NCBI GenBank assembly: GCA_014706295.1
Contig: JACSVZ010000014.1
Span: forward strand, 73,318,435 to 73,382,434
Direction of reading: 5' to 3'
Length of the DNA: 64,000 bases
Origin: Lycocorax pyrrhopterus obiensis
Lineage: Eukaryota; Chordata; Aves; Passeriformes; Paradisaeidae
Below, piece after piece: positions 26,401 to 40,163 of the stretch; the first letter of the stretch is position 1, and the number at the start of each line of letters is the position of its first letter. The translations under genes were made by a program, and so were the position numbers. The notes under the pieces are model-generated. The model was not told the DNA's origin. It worked only from the letters and a program-made list of their open reading frames with translations, and ran no database searches.

Positions 26401-29400
26401 GTTTGAAACAAATGCATTCTTTAAAGGTTTTCTCAAGACCTTGTTGTGAGAGGGAATCTCTGAAATGGGTATGAAACCACCCCAGGCAGGAGCTGCTGCT
26501 GGGGCCTGTGGGGGTCTGTCACAGGCTGATTAACATTTGTCAAAAATAAAGAAAAAGATTGCACCAAGAGACAAAGTGAGAATTTCTCTTAAGACAATGT
26601 CGAGTTGTTCCTTAGACCTTTCTAAAGTCATCCCTCAAAACTCTTAATTTCAGTCACTCACTGCAGTAAAAAGGATCAGATGTTCTCTGCTCTCAGTTTT
26701 GTCTGACCTCAGTACCTGCTTGTAAGTAATAAATAAAATAATTTTGGAGCAAGAAGTTCTTCTTCCAACATAACTTAATTGTGAATGAAATTTACTTAAA
26801 TCTCATTAAGTGAGATTTATCTGGGACAGATGTAAGCACTGTAGATGGCTGTAAGTGCACTCTCTTCCCTTAAATTCTGGGAAGGTTTTAACTATTCAAT
26901 TTGCTCCATCTCTTAAAAAGAACTTTATCCTAGGGGTTTATTTCCCTCTTTGCTACCAGGCAGTAAAAAGAGTCCAGCTGTACTTATTTTATATTTACTC
27001 CACCTCTCTCCTCCGGTGTTAGCTAGCAATACTGTAATTACAGGGCTTTTGTTTTTCTCCCTGCTGAATAAAATGAATCACTTCTGTTCATGATACAGGT
27101 ATTTTTTCTGTGGTATCTGTGATCCCTGGCATTTGTTTATAAGAGAAGCAAGTGATGTCCCACCCTTAATGTTTCCTTTCCTGCTGCTGAAGGAAGAGGA
27201 AGGAGTTGACAGTTTACACACAAGGTCTCCTCAGTCCCCAGAGAAGTTATATCCTGCTTGGTCTGGATTTCCACCTCCCCCTTCCCCCCAAGTACAGACT
27301 GCTGATTCCTATTAAGATACTCCTCATTGTTATTACTACACCAAAGAAACTGTTATTTATTTAAATATATAAGGAATGTGCCAGGTTGTAGCTGTTAGGA
27401 ACCATTAAATAACAAGGTGACTTTTCAGGGAAGTGTCATTTGCTGGTTTTGAAAATATATGTCAAGAAAGGCTTTAGTTTTACTTTGATGATAGTTTCCC
27501 CCCCTTCCTTATTTATTTAATTATTTAAATTTTTGATAGCCATTGTTATAAAGCTGAAAAAGTCATTAATATTAAGTACCAGTGCCTCAAAGTGTTGGAT
27601 TTAGCTTCAAAACAACCCTGTGCAACGCCTGTATTAGCTCTAAATATTAGGATTTCTGTTTCAGTGCTATTATTTTAAGTTTTAACTGCAGCAATGAAGT
27701 CCACCTTGACTCAGTTTTTCAGAACTGAGATGTCTTACTTGTGGAAATTCAGTTCAGAAGGTTTTTGCTGTATCATGTGGCTCTGAAGCAGTGATTTAGT
27801 GCTACACAAATGCTGTGCTTATACCTTGTAAAGCAGTCACAGTGGTGCAGAACAGGTGGGTCCCTCCCTGAGGAGAAGAGTGAGGACAAAAGGAACCTCA
27901 TTTTAAATAAGGGTTAAAATATTTTCTGAGCTCTGATGAAATCATTGTTCAGTGTTTTCCCTCTTCTGAAGCAAAAACGGTGCACTCAGAAATTCCGAAC
28001 TCCGAAACTGCCAGCTCTGGAATTCAGAATATACAATGGGAATGAGAAATTTCTATCTTTAGGCTTAGTGTGGGAGGCATTCTTTGAATATTCGTATCTT
28101 AATTTCAAAGATGTTGAATAGCATCAAGATAAACAGATTTTTGTGCCCAGCACTTTGGGGATCTCCAGGTGAAAGGAAACTTGCTCTTCATATGGATATT
28201 TGATGACAGTGTCAGTGTGATAGGCCAAAAATTAAAAACTTTACTGAATTACAAATGGATTTTTTTCTAATTTTTTTCTGTTTTTTTTTTTTTTAGCCTA
28301 CTGGAGCAATTTTCTGAACAAAAAGCACAACAGGGCGTGTGAAATGAATGATAATATAAGGGTGCGAGGGTAATTATTTCTTCATTATTTGAAGGTCCTT
28401 TCTTTCCAGGGTGGGAAAAAAAACCCTGGGATAAAGTTTTCTTGTTGTCTTTGTCCTCACCTTTTAGAATACTCATAGTTTGTCTGTATCTAAGTATGCA
28501 GTTTGTGTTTTGGGCTGGGGCTGGCAGTCTCAGAGCATCACCTGCAGGCCAGATACAGGGCTGTGCCCAGGGGAATGCCAGAGTTTAAAATTCCTGTGCT
28601 ACTTAAAAACCCTTTTTTATCTCAGGGTGCTCTTTAGTCACTTCTGCTGTCTTTGCAACGTGTTATCTGAAAAAAACCCCAAATACATCAAACCAAAACA
28701 GAGAAATTGAATGGTTTAGTACCTTCATTTCTTAATGTGATATTCACTGCCTTCTAAATGAAGGAAAAGGTAGTTGTTGAGTAGTAGGGTAATGATTTGG
28801 AGGGTTGTTGTGAAGGTTAGATTTTGTTCTTGCTTAGCTGCAATTGATAAGAAAAACTGTGGGTAAACGTTGTGTGAGTTTACAGTTTGGCCTGGTGTTG
28901 GGACAATGTGCTAGTATCAGGAGCCACAGATGCAGAGGAGCTGTGCCGGGAGCAGCTGGGAGCTGTTGCATGTTTGGCAGGTGATTAATGGCAGGCTCTG
29001 TGAGGAGTGTGAAAAAACACGCTCAAACAGATAAATTCGTGCAGAAATTTAGAGTACCTAATGTTTTGAATGTGGCAATCATTAAAAAAAAAAATCACAA
29101 TCCTTTATTTTTGGGGCAAATTTTGGTTCATTTAGCGTTAATTCCTTGCAGAATTATCCTGCTTTTCTGTGGAATTAACAGGAGATGAAATTTAACCCTT
29201 CACTAACACTTAGTTTCGGGGAGGAAGAGACATGGAAGGTTTTGTGCACTTTTCTGTGTGCTTTTTATTTTGCCGAGAGTGATTTATTGTTTTTGTCCAA
29301 GAGTTATGGTGTGCAGGGCTCCAGCTTAGGTCCCCATGACAAAACCTGGCTGGTGGTGCTGGCTTCTGTCCAGCTCATCCTCCTGCTTCCTGGAGAATTC

Positions 29401-29880
29401 CTCTTCAATAATTTAAACTTGTTTTGTTGTTCACAACACTCTGTATGTATGTTCAGAATCGTGGCCAAAGCCTGCTAGATTTGGCTGGAAGTAATAACTC
29501 TGCTTTTTAAATGGATAAACAAATTGGAAAGTAATATTTTTTTATTTTCTCCCCCCCCCGCCCTTTTTTTTTACCTTTTAGGTGTTGTATGTGAGTGTCG
29601 CTAACACTGTGTTTGTCCACAGTGAGGTGCAAAGGAATTTAATCCACATGGCTTAAATCACACATTTCTGTTGCTCCTAAATGTGGTGTGGGGACTCGTG
29701 TGGTTTCTCTTTAAAAAACAGGATCCTGTAGTTAAATCCTGAGGCTCCACACACGCGGTGTCACGGTGGCTTCTTGTTGCGTCTCGGTTTCCTCGGAAGA
29801 GAGAAATCCGAGTGTCTCAGCTCCTGATGGAAAGTGAAGATCCAGTGTGAGACACACTCTGAAATGTCTCAGTGTGATTA

Positions 29881-29920
29881 TGAAATGGTCCTATTTTTAA
29901 TGAAATGGTCCTATATTTAA
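29881..29920. repeat. 20-bp direct tandem duplication
   Basis: TGAAATGGTCCTATTTTTAA is followed at once by TGAAATGGTCCTATATTTAA, a one-base difference. Confidence 0.9.
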
Positions 29921-32900
29921 ATTTTGTAATTTTACAGTACAACAACACGTGTATTGTAACACTAGGAAGAGGATGTGTAAAGTTAAAATTATGTCAGTTC
30001 CACTTTTTATTTTGTTTTCTACCCCTTTAGGTCTTGTCTGAAATTAAAACTCTCTGAATGGCACGTAAAATAATTCTGAGCCATGGTTTAGATATGAAAG
30101 ATGTTACAGAATACAGAAAGAAGCTAGAGAAGCTTTGGCAAGAAATCTCTCTGTTCTCATGAGTTTTATCCTTTTGGATGAGGACTCTGCCGGTGGCAGA
30201 GACAGGGTGCCAGGAGGAACACTTATTCCCCATTTGTTTTTGCCAGTAAGAGTTAAACTCAAAAATGTGCTTTTTTTTTCCAGCATCTCATTAAGTCTTA
30301 GCAACTGAAGTAAATCAAAAGAGGTAAAAAGGACTGGTGGATCAAGGAATTGGGAGGAGCCTAAAGAAGGCAAGAAAACAAAATATTTATTGGACAGAAA
30401 AGAAAAGGAAGTGAGAACAGAATAAGCCAAAGCAAAAAAGTGGATTTTCTGAGTGCTGTAGCTGTCACTGTTGATTGTGCTGGGGTGGTCAGAAGAGCGA
30501 ACTCACGCTGAATAAACTCACTCATTTTGTGTGTCTGGTGCTCCTTTGCTGGGAAGGTTTGCTCCTGTGAAGATTGAAAACAGGTGCAAAACTTCACTCC
30601 TCTGTATTTTTTTTAACTTCAGATGGTCCTCACTTACATTTTTGCAGAGTTTCCCCTTAAATTATTTACTGTAACTTGATTTTAAAAAAACAAACAACAA
30701 CATGCCAAGAATGAATTGAGGTAGCTACAGTCCAAAGTACCTAATACAGATGAGCTACATGGAAAACTTGATGATTTGGACACAAGTCTTAATATCAACA
30801 CAAAAATTTTTATACTCTGATCACTAAAACAGTTACTGCGTTTTTAAAATAGTGCTGAATGTTAACAACACAGCAGGGTCAGTCAGTAAGCTTCCATGAA
30901 TTCAGTGTTGGGTATTTTGTTTATTTTTCAGGCTCTGGATATTTCCCAGATTGGGAAATCCCTCAGCCTGAAGAAGTCCCAAAACAAATTGAACAATAAA
31001 AGCCCAGATTTGGGGTTTTATGAAGCGGCCTCTTAAATTCAGAACAGTAAAGCAAAATGAACAGAGTAAGCGCATGGAAAACACTCCTTACAAGGAGCTG
31101 TTTTATCTCCTGGCATGCTCTCCCAGAGGAAGTGATGAAATCGTGGCTGATTTTGGGTGGTTTGAGGGCAGAATGGACACGGCACAGGCAGTGAGGTGGT
31201 GCCTCAGGGCAGCTGACCTGGTATTCCTGGTCCATCCAGAGATGGAATTCAGCTTTAATCCCGGAGCTGTTCAGCCCCTGGTTGCTCACGTAGGGCCGTT
31301 CTTTATATTAATGTGCTTCTCCTTTATTCAGGAAGTGTCTAATGGCTTTGGGGGGAGGGGAAACTCATTAGCTTCCTTCCTGAGTAATATAATTTTTATT
31401 TCCTGTTGTAGCAGCAGCCTCAGCCAAAAGCAACAGCCTAAAAAGTGCATGGGGGAGGGTTGCCTGTGCAAAATGTTCCCATCTCTGGAGTGAAATGCTG
31501 GTTACAAGGATTTCGAGACCCGTGGGCAGTTTTAAGATGCCCTTTGCAGTCAGATTTTGAACCTTCTGCCCTTTCTTCTTTAATTGTGGGGGTGGAGGTG
31601 ACTCAGAACTGCAGTAATGGGAGCATTTGCATTTACCTTCCCCCTCCTCCTGTCCTCCTGAGACCCCCAAAGGTCACCCCAAAAAGCCTCCTCGCAGCAC
31701 CAGGCATTGGTGGGACCTGTTGGGTCAGAGCCTAGCTGGGTTTGGGGTTTTGGGGGTGCCCCAAGTCTCCGTGCAGGTACTACACATCTTTTCCTTCTTG
31801 TTCCAACCGTGGCACACCTTAAATTGGAAAACACGGAGCAGCCTTTCTTTGCCTCCTGTAATTTTGTCTTTGCCCTGTATTGCATCAAAAACTCTTTTTA
31901 TTTTATTTTAAAACCTTGTTTCCTGCTCCAAAATAACCAATACACTCAAAACTTGAGTGCATGAGGAACACTACAGGAATGGGCACTGGTAGAGTTGAGG
32001 GTTGTTGAGGATGAGAAGGATTTAACAATTACACTGAGAAAGGTAATAAAATAATGTTTGGGTTTTTTTACAGTGCTTTATCAAGTGTGCCTTTGTCATT
32101 GTCATGCTGAAAATGCACACAGTGTCCTGGGCATAAAGAAGGATTTTAAAAATAATTGAAAAACCTGTACAAGTTCATTGCTGCAGCTGATAACAGTTTG
32201 TGATAGTGTTACCTTAGCTTGAGAAGTAAAAAATTCTGTCCAAGCTTCATATTGAATATATTTAAACTGAGATATTTGTCACCTTTTCACACATTGTACT
32301 GTGTATTAGGCTGGTTTTCAGTCTGAAAATTACAAGTTGTTTCATGCGGTCTGCTCTAGCTAGACTTTCACCAATCTGAAGCAGTTGTGCTAAATGTGAA
32401 TTTTGCTATGTGTACAATGGCACAAAGAGTGCTGCAAAAACAAGTTCATACAGGAATAGCACCAAACTGGGGGCACTAAGGGAAAAAATAACCCCTTGAT
32501 TGTCCTTCTTCTATACAAACTTTGCACCTCTCTCCTGGATTTTCAGGCTGGAGTGGTAACATTTTAATTAGACAGCAGTTGAAATAGATGTGAGTGGGAA
32601 AGAAATACTCCAGACATTTTAAAGAGGTACCAAGTTGAGTGCATAGAAAGTAAGAAGACCCTCTGTTGCGTATGATCTTGATTAGTAAAATATCCAAGCA
32701 AATGGTAATCACAAGGAATGATAAAAAAGGGTGTTTTCTGGAAAACAGATCCTGGTAAGTCCCTTCATGGAGTGGTACTTGCAGGGAAAATCAAAAGTGT
32801 TTTCCGTTCATTTCACGTGAAGCTGGAGGCACAAGGGACATCAAGCACACAGGTGAGCAGCTCTAAGGTAATTGCAGGAAACAAACCTCACCATCCCAGG

Positions 32901-34591
32901 AATCTGCAGTCCCTTTCATCAGGCTTGCTCTGTGCAGGCTATTAGGGTAGATGAAGCAGTTAAATGAAGTACTACAATTACCCACTGTTACCTGACACTT
33001 AAGTTTTGTCAGCTTTTGTAGGAAGCATGAATATCCCTCCTCTGGGACCCTCTGCCTGCAGAAAACTGCTTATTTTTGTGTGATGGGCTGCAGTCCCCAG
33101 AGACTGAAAAGCCTGGAGTTGTTGTGAGGGATTGGAAGGCTTAGAAGTGGAACTGAAGAAGAGGAAATGGTGGGATGGGGGAGCTTTAGAGTTCTGTGCC
33201 TTGACTGCCGCTTAGAGCAATCCCAATAAAAGCTGCATTTTCCTCCTCCTGGAAAATGCCTCTGTCGTGGTTTAGGATGGGGAGAATGCTTTAACTGACT
33301 TCAATTCTCATTTTCTCTTGTTTCCAGCCTGTACATTACATAGTTCTCATTCTGCTGTGTTTTAACCTGAGCTTAAACTTAATTCCAAAGACATTGTGGG
33401 CGGGGGGATGTTCAGGTGGCACATGGGTGACTGCTGCTCTCCTTTAGATAATTTTTTTAAATAACAGAGCTGAACTGGATCTGTCTGTACTTTTCCTTCT
33501 GTAAGCCTCTCTGTGTTAGCTGAGGAGGAAGCCAGTTTTTTATATATAATGAAATATGGATTATTACAACCACTAAGTGCTCACATTAATCTCTGGTGTT
33601 TCAGGCCATCTTGGACATGGTGCTGAGGTAAAGGTGACCCTGACAGGTCTGCACTCACAGACTCAGTCAGGGACCTTGGGAAAACAGGCTTGCTTTTGTT
33701 TTGGATCAGTGTAATGTGACCTGATTTATTTATATAAACAAGGGGGTTTATACCTGCTGTACTTTGTAATGGTTCCTTCACCGCAAAATGTGCATTTTTA
33801 GTGAGGATACATATACACATAATTCTCATTTAAACCCAGCCTGTTTCTATATGCAATCTGTGCATGTATAAAACTGCTTATGAAGGCAATTTTTCATACC
33901 ATATTCCTGGGTTTAGCTGATTTTCTTTTTTTTTTTCTTTCCTTTTTTTTTTAATGAAGTGCAATGAAGGATTACATGGTGAAGCAGAAGTTTCAGCAAT
34001 CATTCTTGCATCAGCTGAATTTTGAATGTTGCTCCTTGTATAACATAATGTATTTAAAAATACACTGTCAGTGTTGCTGTTTTCTGTGTGGGTGACCCAG
34101 TAGTCCATGGACCAGCCAGGTGGAATAGCTGTGCATGGATCAGCATCCCTTCAGTGTCTGTATAGGCACCACCTAAAAACCCAAATAATAATAAAATAAT
34201 CAGAAGAAAAAGATTTTAAAGGTGTGTGTAAGAGCTGTAGGAGGTAGTCAGCCCTGAAAGATTCAAGCTCTCATTATCACTGCTATGGATTTTCACACCA
34301 CAGGGTGTAAAATAATTGGTTCCCTGAGGAGGAGCCACTTGAGACAGGTTCACCTCCTCTGCTGTGTGACTTGGGCACCAGCGAGTTTGGTCACATTTGG
34401 AGCCAGGGTTTTTCCTGGCAGGAAAAATGGATCCTCAGCCAGCCCTGGGGTGCATGCTGGGCACTCACAGGCTTGGTTTTCTTGGATCAAATTCCCAAAG
34501 AAACGGAATTAGGGTTTTTTTCAGAAGGACATCCAAAAAGCAGGTCCTTAGAGGACTGAGCCCTGCTCTGCCTCTGCTGTCCGTGGAGGAG

Positions 34592-34661
34592 GGATGGATG
34601 GATGGATGGATGAATGGATGGATGGATGGATGGATGGATGGATGGATGGATGGATGGATGG
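34592..34661. repeat. (GGAT)n tetranucleotide microsatellite
   Basis: About 17 tandem GGAT units with one interruption (TGAATGG near 34611-34617). Reading frames across it give poly-(W/M/D/G) or poly-(I/H/P/S) products and are artefacts. Likely polymorphic in length. Confidence 0.97.
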
Positions 34662-36169
34662 AAATATGGAAATTCATTGAATTCTGGTACCCTCTGGGGT
34701 GGGCTGTGAGGCTTCTGTTGCTCTTTGACTACTCCCTATAATTCCTTTATAGGAAATAATCACCAGCATGGAAATGTGAGGTCTCCATAAGCACAGTGCC
34801 TAATTCTGGTTTAGCACTTAGAGGTGTTAACTCCCTGCTCAACAAGTTACATTTATCCAAAGATAGATATTCAGGCAACATGAGAAAAATGAGATACTTT
34901 AGAGGCTAGCTTTCCATGAGTTTTAAATTTATCCTATTTTTCTTCAAATGAACACATAATTGCTAGGGAATTAAGTATTTATTTATCAGCAGCTGCACAT
35001 ACAAGAAATACCACTGGTTTTACAGCAATGAAATTTAGTCTAGGGACCCTAAAGTGTGCGTTGTGTTATGTGTTATGTACCACTAATTCCACTGATAATG
35101 GAGATAATGTTCAAATAAAACCCCCAAATGGATACTTCAGTAAGTTTTCTCTATGAAAATGTGCTGTCAGAATTGTAGTGTTGTGGAGTCCCATGTTTTC
35201 ACATTTTAGGACAGAGTAATAACTTATGGAGCACAGACTCGGAAAGCAGAGATGTATCCATGGTTGGTATAGTAGTAAATGGTTACTAAAGGGGAATTTC
35301 ATGACATGAAGGTCCAGACAATAACACCCGAACGAACAATTTTTCAGGCTCTGGAGAAGCAGAAGAGCATTTTCATCATGAAGTACATTCTGCAGTTCAG
35401 GTCCCTCTGAAGTAAAATTTAGCTTTTGCGCATATGATTTTTCCAGTCAGCTACATATGGAAACAGAAATCCATTTCGAATTGTGAGGGAATTACTGGGG
35501 GGGTTTTGGTGTATTTTCCTTTCTGAAGTTGTGCATATATTGCCAGCATTGCTGAGTCACTCCCTGGTGACCTGAGGATAACCCCGAACCAGGCTATTTT
35601 GCATTTCATAATCAAATTTTAGTCTTCCAGCTCACAGCATATTTGTTCATTTGTTTCATAACTTGGAAAGGACAGAGAGATACAGAAAAACTTTCATCTT
35701 AATAATCGCTATATTCCTAAAATGGAAAAGCACTTGACTTGTGTGGAGTGCTGGGCCATGAAAACTGGGATACAATACTCTGGCAATCTTAAAATCTTTG
35801 GAAAATAAAATGGGTTTAACAATTAGATTAATTAAATGATTAAAAGACACTGTGCCAACCACTTAATTGCTAGGGGAAGTCAGGATATGAGATAGTCTTG
35901 TCATACTAGTCCAATTAGCACAATTGTACCAACCATGAATTATCTGTAGAGCGTGGAAAAAAATGGCAGAGTGTGTTGGGGAAGAAGGAGGGAAGGATGA
36001 GCAGTGACCAGCCCCCTTTGTGCAGCGAGTCGTGTCCTGAGCACAGGGAATATCTGGAATTTAAAAATGCAGCTGGAGACACAGAACGTGTGGAGGTTGA
36101 ACCGTTCCTTGTGTGAGGAGGAGCATCTTCCTGGGGCAGGCAGGGGGCTAAACCCATGGTCTGCAGTGG

Positions 36170-36560
36170 CCCTTGCTCGACAGAGGCAATCCTGGAGGGA
36201 AGCAGGAGGAGAGCAGCGCGTGGAACGTGCGGAGGATTCTGCGGCTGCCGAGTGAGCGCCGATCGGAGCTGCCTCGGTCTCCAGGGAGTCTGGAGGAGGG
36301 GTGTAAGTGTCACTTCTGGAAAAGAAGTCATTTTGTTGAAATATCACTGCAACTCAGCTCCAGGCTTCAACAGCAGTGTTTTGTGTCCTCAAGTGCCTCT
36401 TGCTGTCGGCAGCGCGGTGGTTCCTGCTAGGGCTGGCAGCACTGCCGCAGCTCGGGAGCGCAAGGTGCTGTGCTGGGAGCCCAGTGCCTGGCCCTGCACA
36501 CAGGTACACCTGGCTGGGCAACATCGGCCCTGGAGCTCACCTCACATGAGTGCCCTTGCC
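36170..36560. promoter_or_regulatory. CpG-rich patch, possible alternative promoter or enhancer
   Basis: About 20 CpG dinucleotides lie in under 400 bp, ten of them between about 36216 and 36282 (GCGCGTGGAACGTGCGG, GAGCGCCGATCGG). The surrounding intron is CpG-poor. Long frames are open on both strands (154 codons on +, up to 138 on -), which is expected where stops are rare. A donor-like GTAAGT occurs at 36304. If it is a promoter, it could start an alternative or antisense transcript inside SSBP2. I saw no TATA box or recognised protein. Confidence 0.3.
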
Positions 36561-37209
36561 GTCACAGAGAGTGGGCTGAAAGCAGTATTTGAAATAGCGC
36601 TTTTGAATCATCATGAATAACTGGGGAAAGCCAGGTATTCTGCTTTTCAGTGCAGTTCTGTTTTGGAAAAAAAAAACAAAACAGAAGAATGGGCAGAAAT
36701 TCAAAATAATTTCATAGGTTTATTTCCATGTCTAAAACACAAATTACTTTTGCGCCTTTTGTAAGTGAACAGTCCATTAGTACCTATGCATAATACTGAT
36801 TTTATTAACTTCCAGCAATAAAATGAAGGTTTCTTTTAAATAACTTTTCTTTATAACCATAATTTTGAGAAAATCTTGTCTGGAAGTTATGTTCTAAATA
36901 ATCCAAGAAGCAGCAGCTGAGAGACAGGATAGAAATGCTCTCTTTTAACGGGAATTTGAAGTCCTTTTATTCACTGTTAACAAAGCTTTCCTCAAAATTA
37001 ATTTCTGTTCCAGCGCAGTGGCTGTTTTTCAGCACTGTGATACAATTTCTCTGTCTCAGCTAGGCAGGATGAAACCCGCAGACTGGGCACTGGGATACAA
37101 ACTGTGATCCCGCTTCAGATATGGGGAAGCTTTGCTGAAGTGAGGTTGGTTTGGGGGTAGGATTATTTCTTGGGGAAGAAGGATGGGTGGAGTCCCAGAG
37201 GGCACCTTT

Positions 37210-37246
37210 GTCATCATCATCACCATCATCATCATCACCACCATCA
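37210..37246. repeat. (CAT)n / (ATG)n trinucleotide repeat
   Basis: TCATCATCATCACCATCATC and following imperfect units. On the other strand, frames give poly-Met and poly-Asp runs, which are artefacts. Confidence 0.92.
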
Positions 37247-38116
37247 ACAGGTCTCCCTTCCCTAAGTGACCCTGTCTGCTGATGCAACCCTTTTTGTGTT
37301 TCCAGGAAAAGAATTAAATGTGATTTTTTTTCATCTGCATTGATGGCATCATTATTTTTATTATTCTTTATTACCCATTAATAAGATGGAACGAAGAGAG
37401 ATAAAATGACAGGGTCCAAATAAAACCATAGGGAGCTGGGACTGGAGGAAAACTGAGAAGTTGCAAGGAATGACCTTCCACAATTACACTTCTCAGACTT
37501 GTACTGTCACGTAAATGCCTTCCTGTTACACAACAGAAATTAAGCAGTTTAGACAAATGTATATCAGTGGAGCTACGCCAGGATTTAATTAGGTCTCATG
37601 AGCCAGATCTTTCAAATTACCTGCCTCTTTCAGTGTGATGAATCCACCTTTTTTGGGCGTGACCTTCCAGTCTGTGTTGAGTAAACCAAGCCTGCTCATT
37701 CTGGGGGTTTTGGCTTCTTTGTGTACAGCCAAGTGTTCAAAGGCTCTGTAAAAGGCACAGAGACTTAATTGAAGTGTTGGGAGTTTTTAAAATTTCATTT
37801 ATTTTTTTGTTCAGAGTGATGAGTAGTTTTATGTTCTCTCTTGGAGAAAACGAGAAGGTTTCTAGTGGTTGATCAATATAATTCCTTTAATACTTCTTTG
37901 ATTTGTGATGGGTACAAATAGGGAAGGTCTGTTACAGTAACCAGCTGATGTCTTAGAAACACTTGATAAGTTACACATTGATTACAAAAGGAAATTTGAT
38001 ATTTTTTACCCTATTGGCTGCAGTGTGTCTGGCACTTCAAAGCTATTAATGACCAGAAATTAAACATGTGGTAAATATGACTGGAAATAGCAATCATCCA
38101 TTGTTTGTCTTTCCAG

Positions 38117-38251
38117 AAAAAAAAAAAAAAGAACAAACCACTACATTTAAATTCCTTATTTCCCATGATTTCCTGAGTTAATGTGCTGGATATTTATCCT
38201 CTGTCCCCAGAAAAGAAAAGAAAAGGAGAAAAAAAAAAAAAGAAACAGAAA
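38117..38251. repeat. Poly-A and A/G-rich runs
   Basis: An A14 run at 38117-38130, and about 100 bp later AGAAAAGAAAAGAAAAGGAG followed by a second A run (about 38230-38241). Could be tails of very old insertions, but nothing recognisable precedes them. Confidence 0.7.
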
Positions 38252-40163
38252 TTGTTTAAGTTTTGACATTTTCTGCTTTTCCTTCTGAATGTGCTGCTCT
38301 CACCAGCATTTCAAACGTGGTTGTGGTTTCCCTGCATTGTCCTTCACATGCCACATTCACTGTTCAGTTTGTTTCATTTACCCAATACCAGTGTATACAA
38401 AAATATCCCGAGATGTTGATGGTTTGTGCTCTGGTTCTGGTTCAGCTGACTGTGTTTGTACCATCCATGGCAGAAGATCTTTGTCTGGAGACTGCATGTT
38501 GTGGTTGCTTGTATGACTTTATAAAAACATCATATTCTTAAATGATGAGAGTAGATTTAGGGCTGATGTGGAAGAGGATGGGGTGGTGAGGGAATTGGGT
38601 GCCCAACACATGTATTTGTAGCGTCCGGTTCCTCCCCTCCATCATCCAGTAGATTTCATCATTTTCCATCACTGAGACTTCCTAAAAACAGGACTCTCCC
38701 TTGAGTGGACAAATTTAGTAACATATGGTAAACTGCTTTCTTTGGATAAAAATAAGGAAGTCTTACTATAAGCAAAATACCTGAAATTAAATGCCTTGGT
38801 GAAAGAAAGAGCCAGTGAGGATTTTTATAAAGTCAAGTCATTTCTTTGTAGCATTCTTTAGTTTCAAATGAAATTATTTGTAAGCTTTCCTCATTAAGCA
38901 CTGCTTGGAATGGCCTCAAAAAATGAGCATTGCAGGTTTATCTCTGGATTTTTATACTTCAGATACTGTACTAGTGGAATAGCTAAAAGATTTTATTTTG
39001 CATTTTATTTACTTTGTGATTTCTTTATTATACATCCATCCTAGATCATAGCTAGTTTTATTAGTTACTGTAATAATCTATTTTTGTGTTGCCAAGAGTA
39101 GCTTGGATAGAGAAGGAATGACCATAACTTTCATTCAAGTACACAGTTTTAATTAATAATTGTGAATTATTATGATTTCATTAGTATAAATGCATTGTTT
39201 TAGCTACAAAAGCAAATACAGATTTCCATTTTTAAGGAGGTAAGGTATTGTACAAAGACTTCATACTATCTAAATTTTCCAATTTCATCTTTTTATGAAA
39301 AGCAGGGAAAGCAATTTGCAAATATTTAAAATTTCAAACTAATGGAAGTATAAATGATGAACAACTTGTAAGGCATGCAAAAGGAGGCCATGGTTTGCTA
39401 TGGGACTATGGAAAATGAATGAATAATTCATCATGATAGAATAAATAAGAATATTTCCATGCAGCAGTTGCAGGTTTGTTTATTGATCTACCTGGTAGAA
39501 GTTCTTAAAAGATTCATTATTTAGTGCAAGCTAGAAAATGTAATATCTCCAAAACACTGAAAATGCTTTATTTCTGGCTTTGGGACTTCATTGCCCATCA
39601 GGGAAGAAAATCCCAAGCAAACATGAAAACAGAAAACAACTCCAGTGCATTGCATAATGAAGGATAGAAATGGAGGTTTCTGTAACACCTGAGAGTGGCT
39701 GTAACTGCAGAATTCTTACAATCATGGAAGGGCACTGCAGGTGTCAGTAACACTGCCCTGCTGCTTTGGCCATGCAGACTCTGTGTCCTCCGTCCCTCCC
39801 ACTCACAGTGTGGGGCAAGGGGGGTTTGCACAGTGTCTGTGACCTGGGACTGCCATCGAGCCTCGGTCTCTGATCATCCACTAAAAATTAAACCCAGCAC
39901 ATTGAGTCTCTCCCTGCCAGCTTCTGGTGATTCACCAGGAAGCAGCGCTGGGTTCCTCTGGTGTCAGTGCCGGGTGAGACTCTACGAGACAGTTATGAAA
40001 ATGTTATTTTTAGGTGTATTTCTTACAAAGCCTTCTTAGGACAGTGAATGGCTAACAGATATAACTTTAATCCTTTTCTCCCTCCATTTTGGAATAGTCA
40101 TTATTTCCCCCTCCCCCTGTCTTTTTAAGCTACATTTGCTGTTTTATTTTGTAAAAGTCTTTT

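Noticed and set aside
28280..28371. Possible cryptic exon after a long poly-T plus AG (about 28298)
   Set aside because: The acceptor-like T run is probably just a homopolymer; the following 70 bp has no conserved wording and no good donor.
31020..31493. 157-codon + strand frame
   Set aside because: No recognisable domain and no splice support; an overlapping minus-strand frame at 30963-31289 is also open. Most likely chance, though I could not test conservation.
34465..34677. Minus-strand frame with repeated IHPS units
   Set aside because: Translation of the GGAT tetranucleotide repeat.
36156..36620. 154-codon + frame and 135-138-codon minus frames in the same place
   Set aside because: Overlapping open frames on both strands in a GC-rich patch point to stop-codon scarcity rather than coding.
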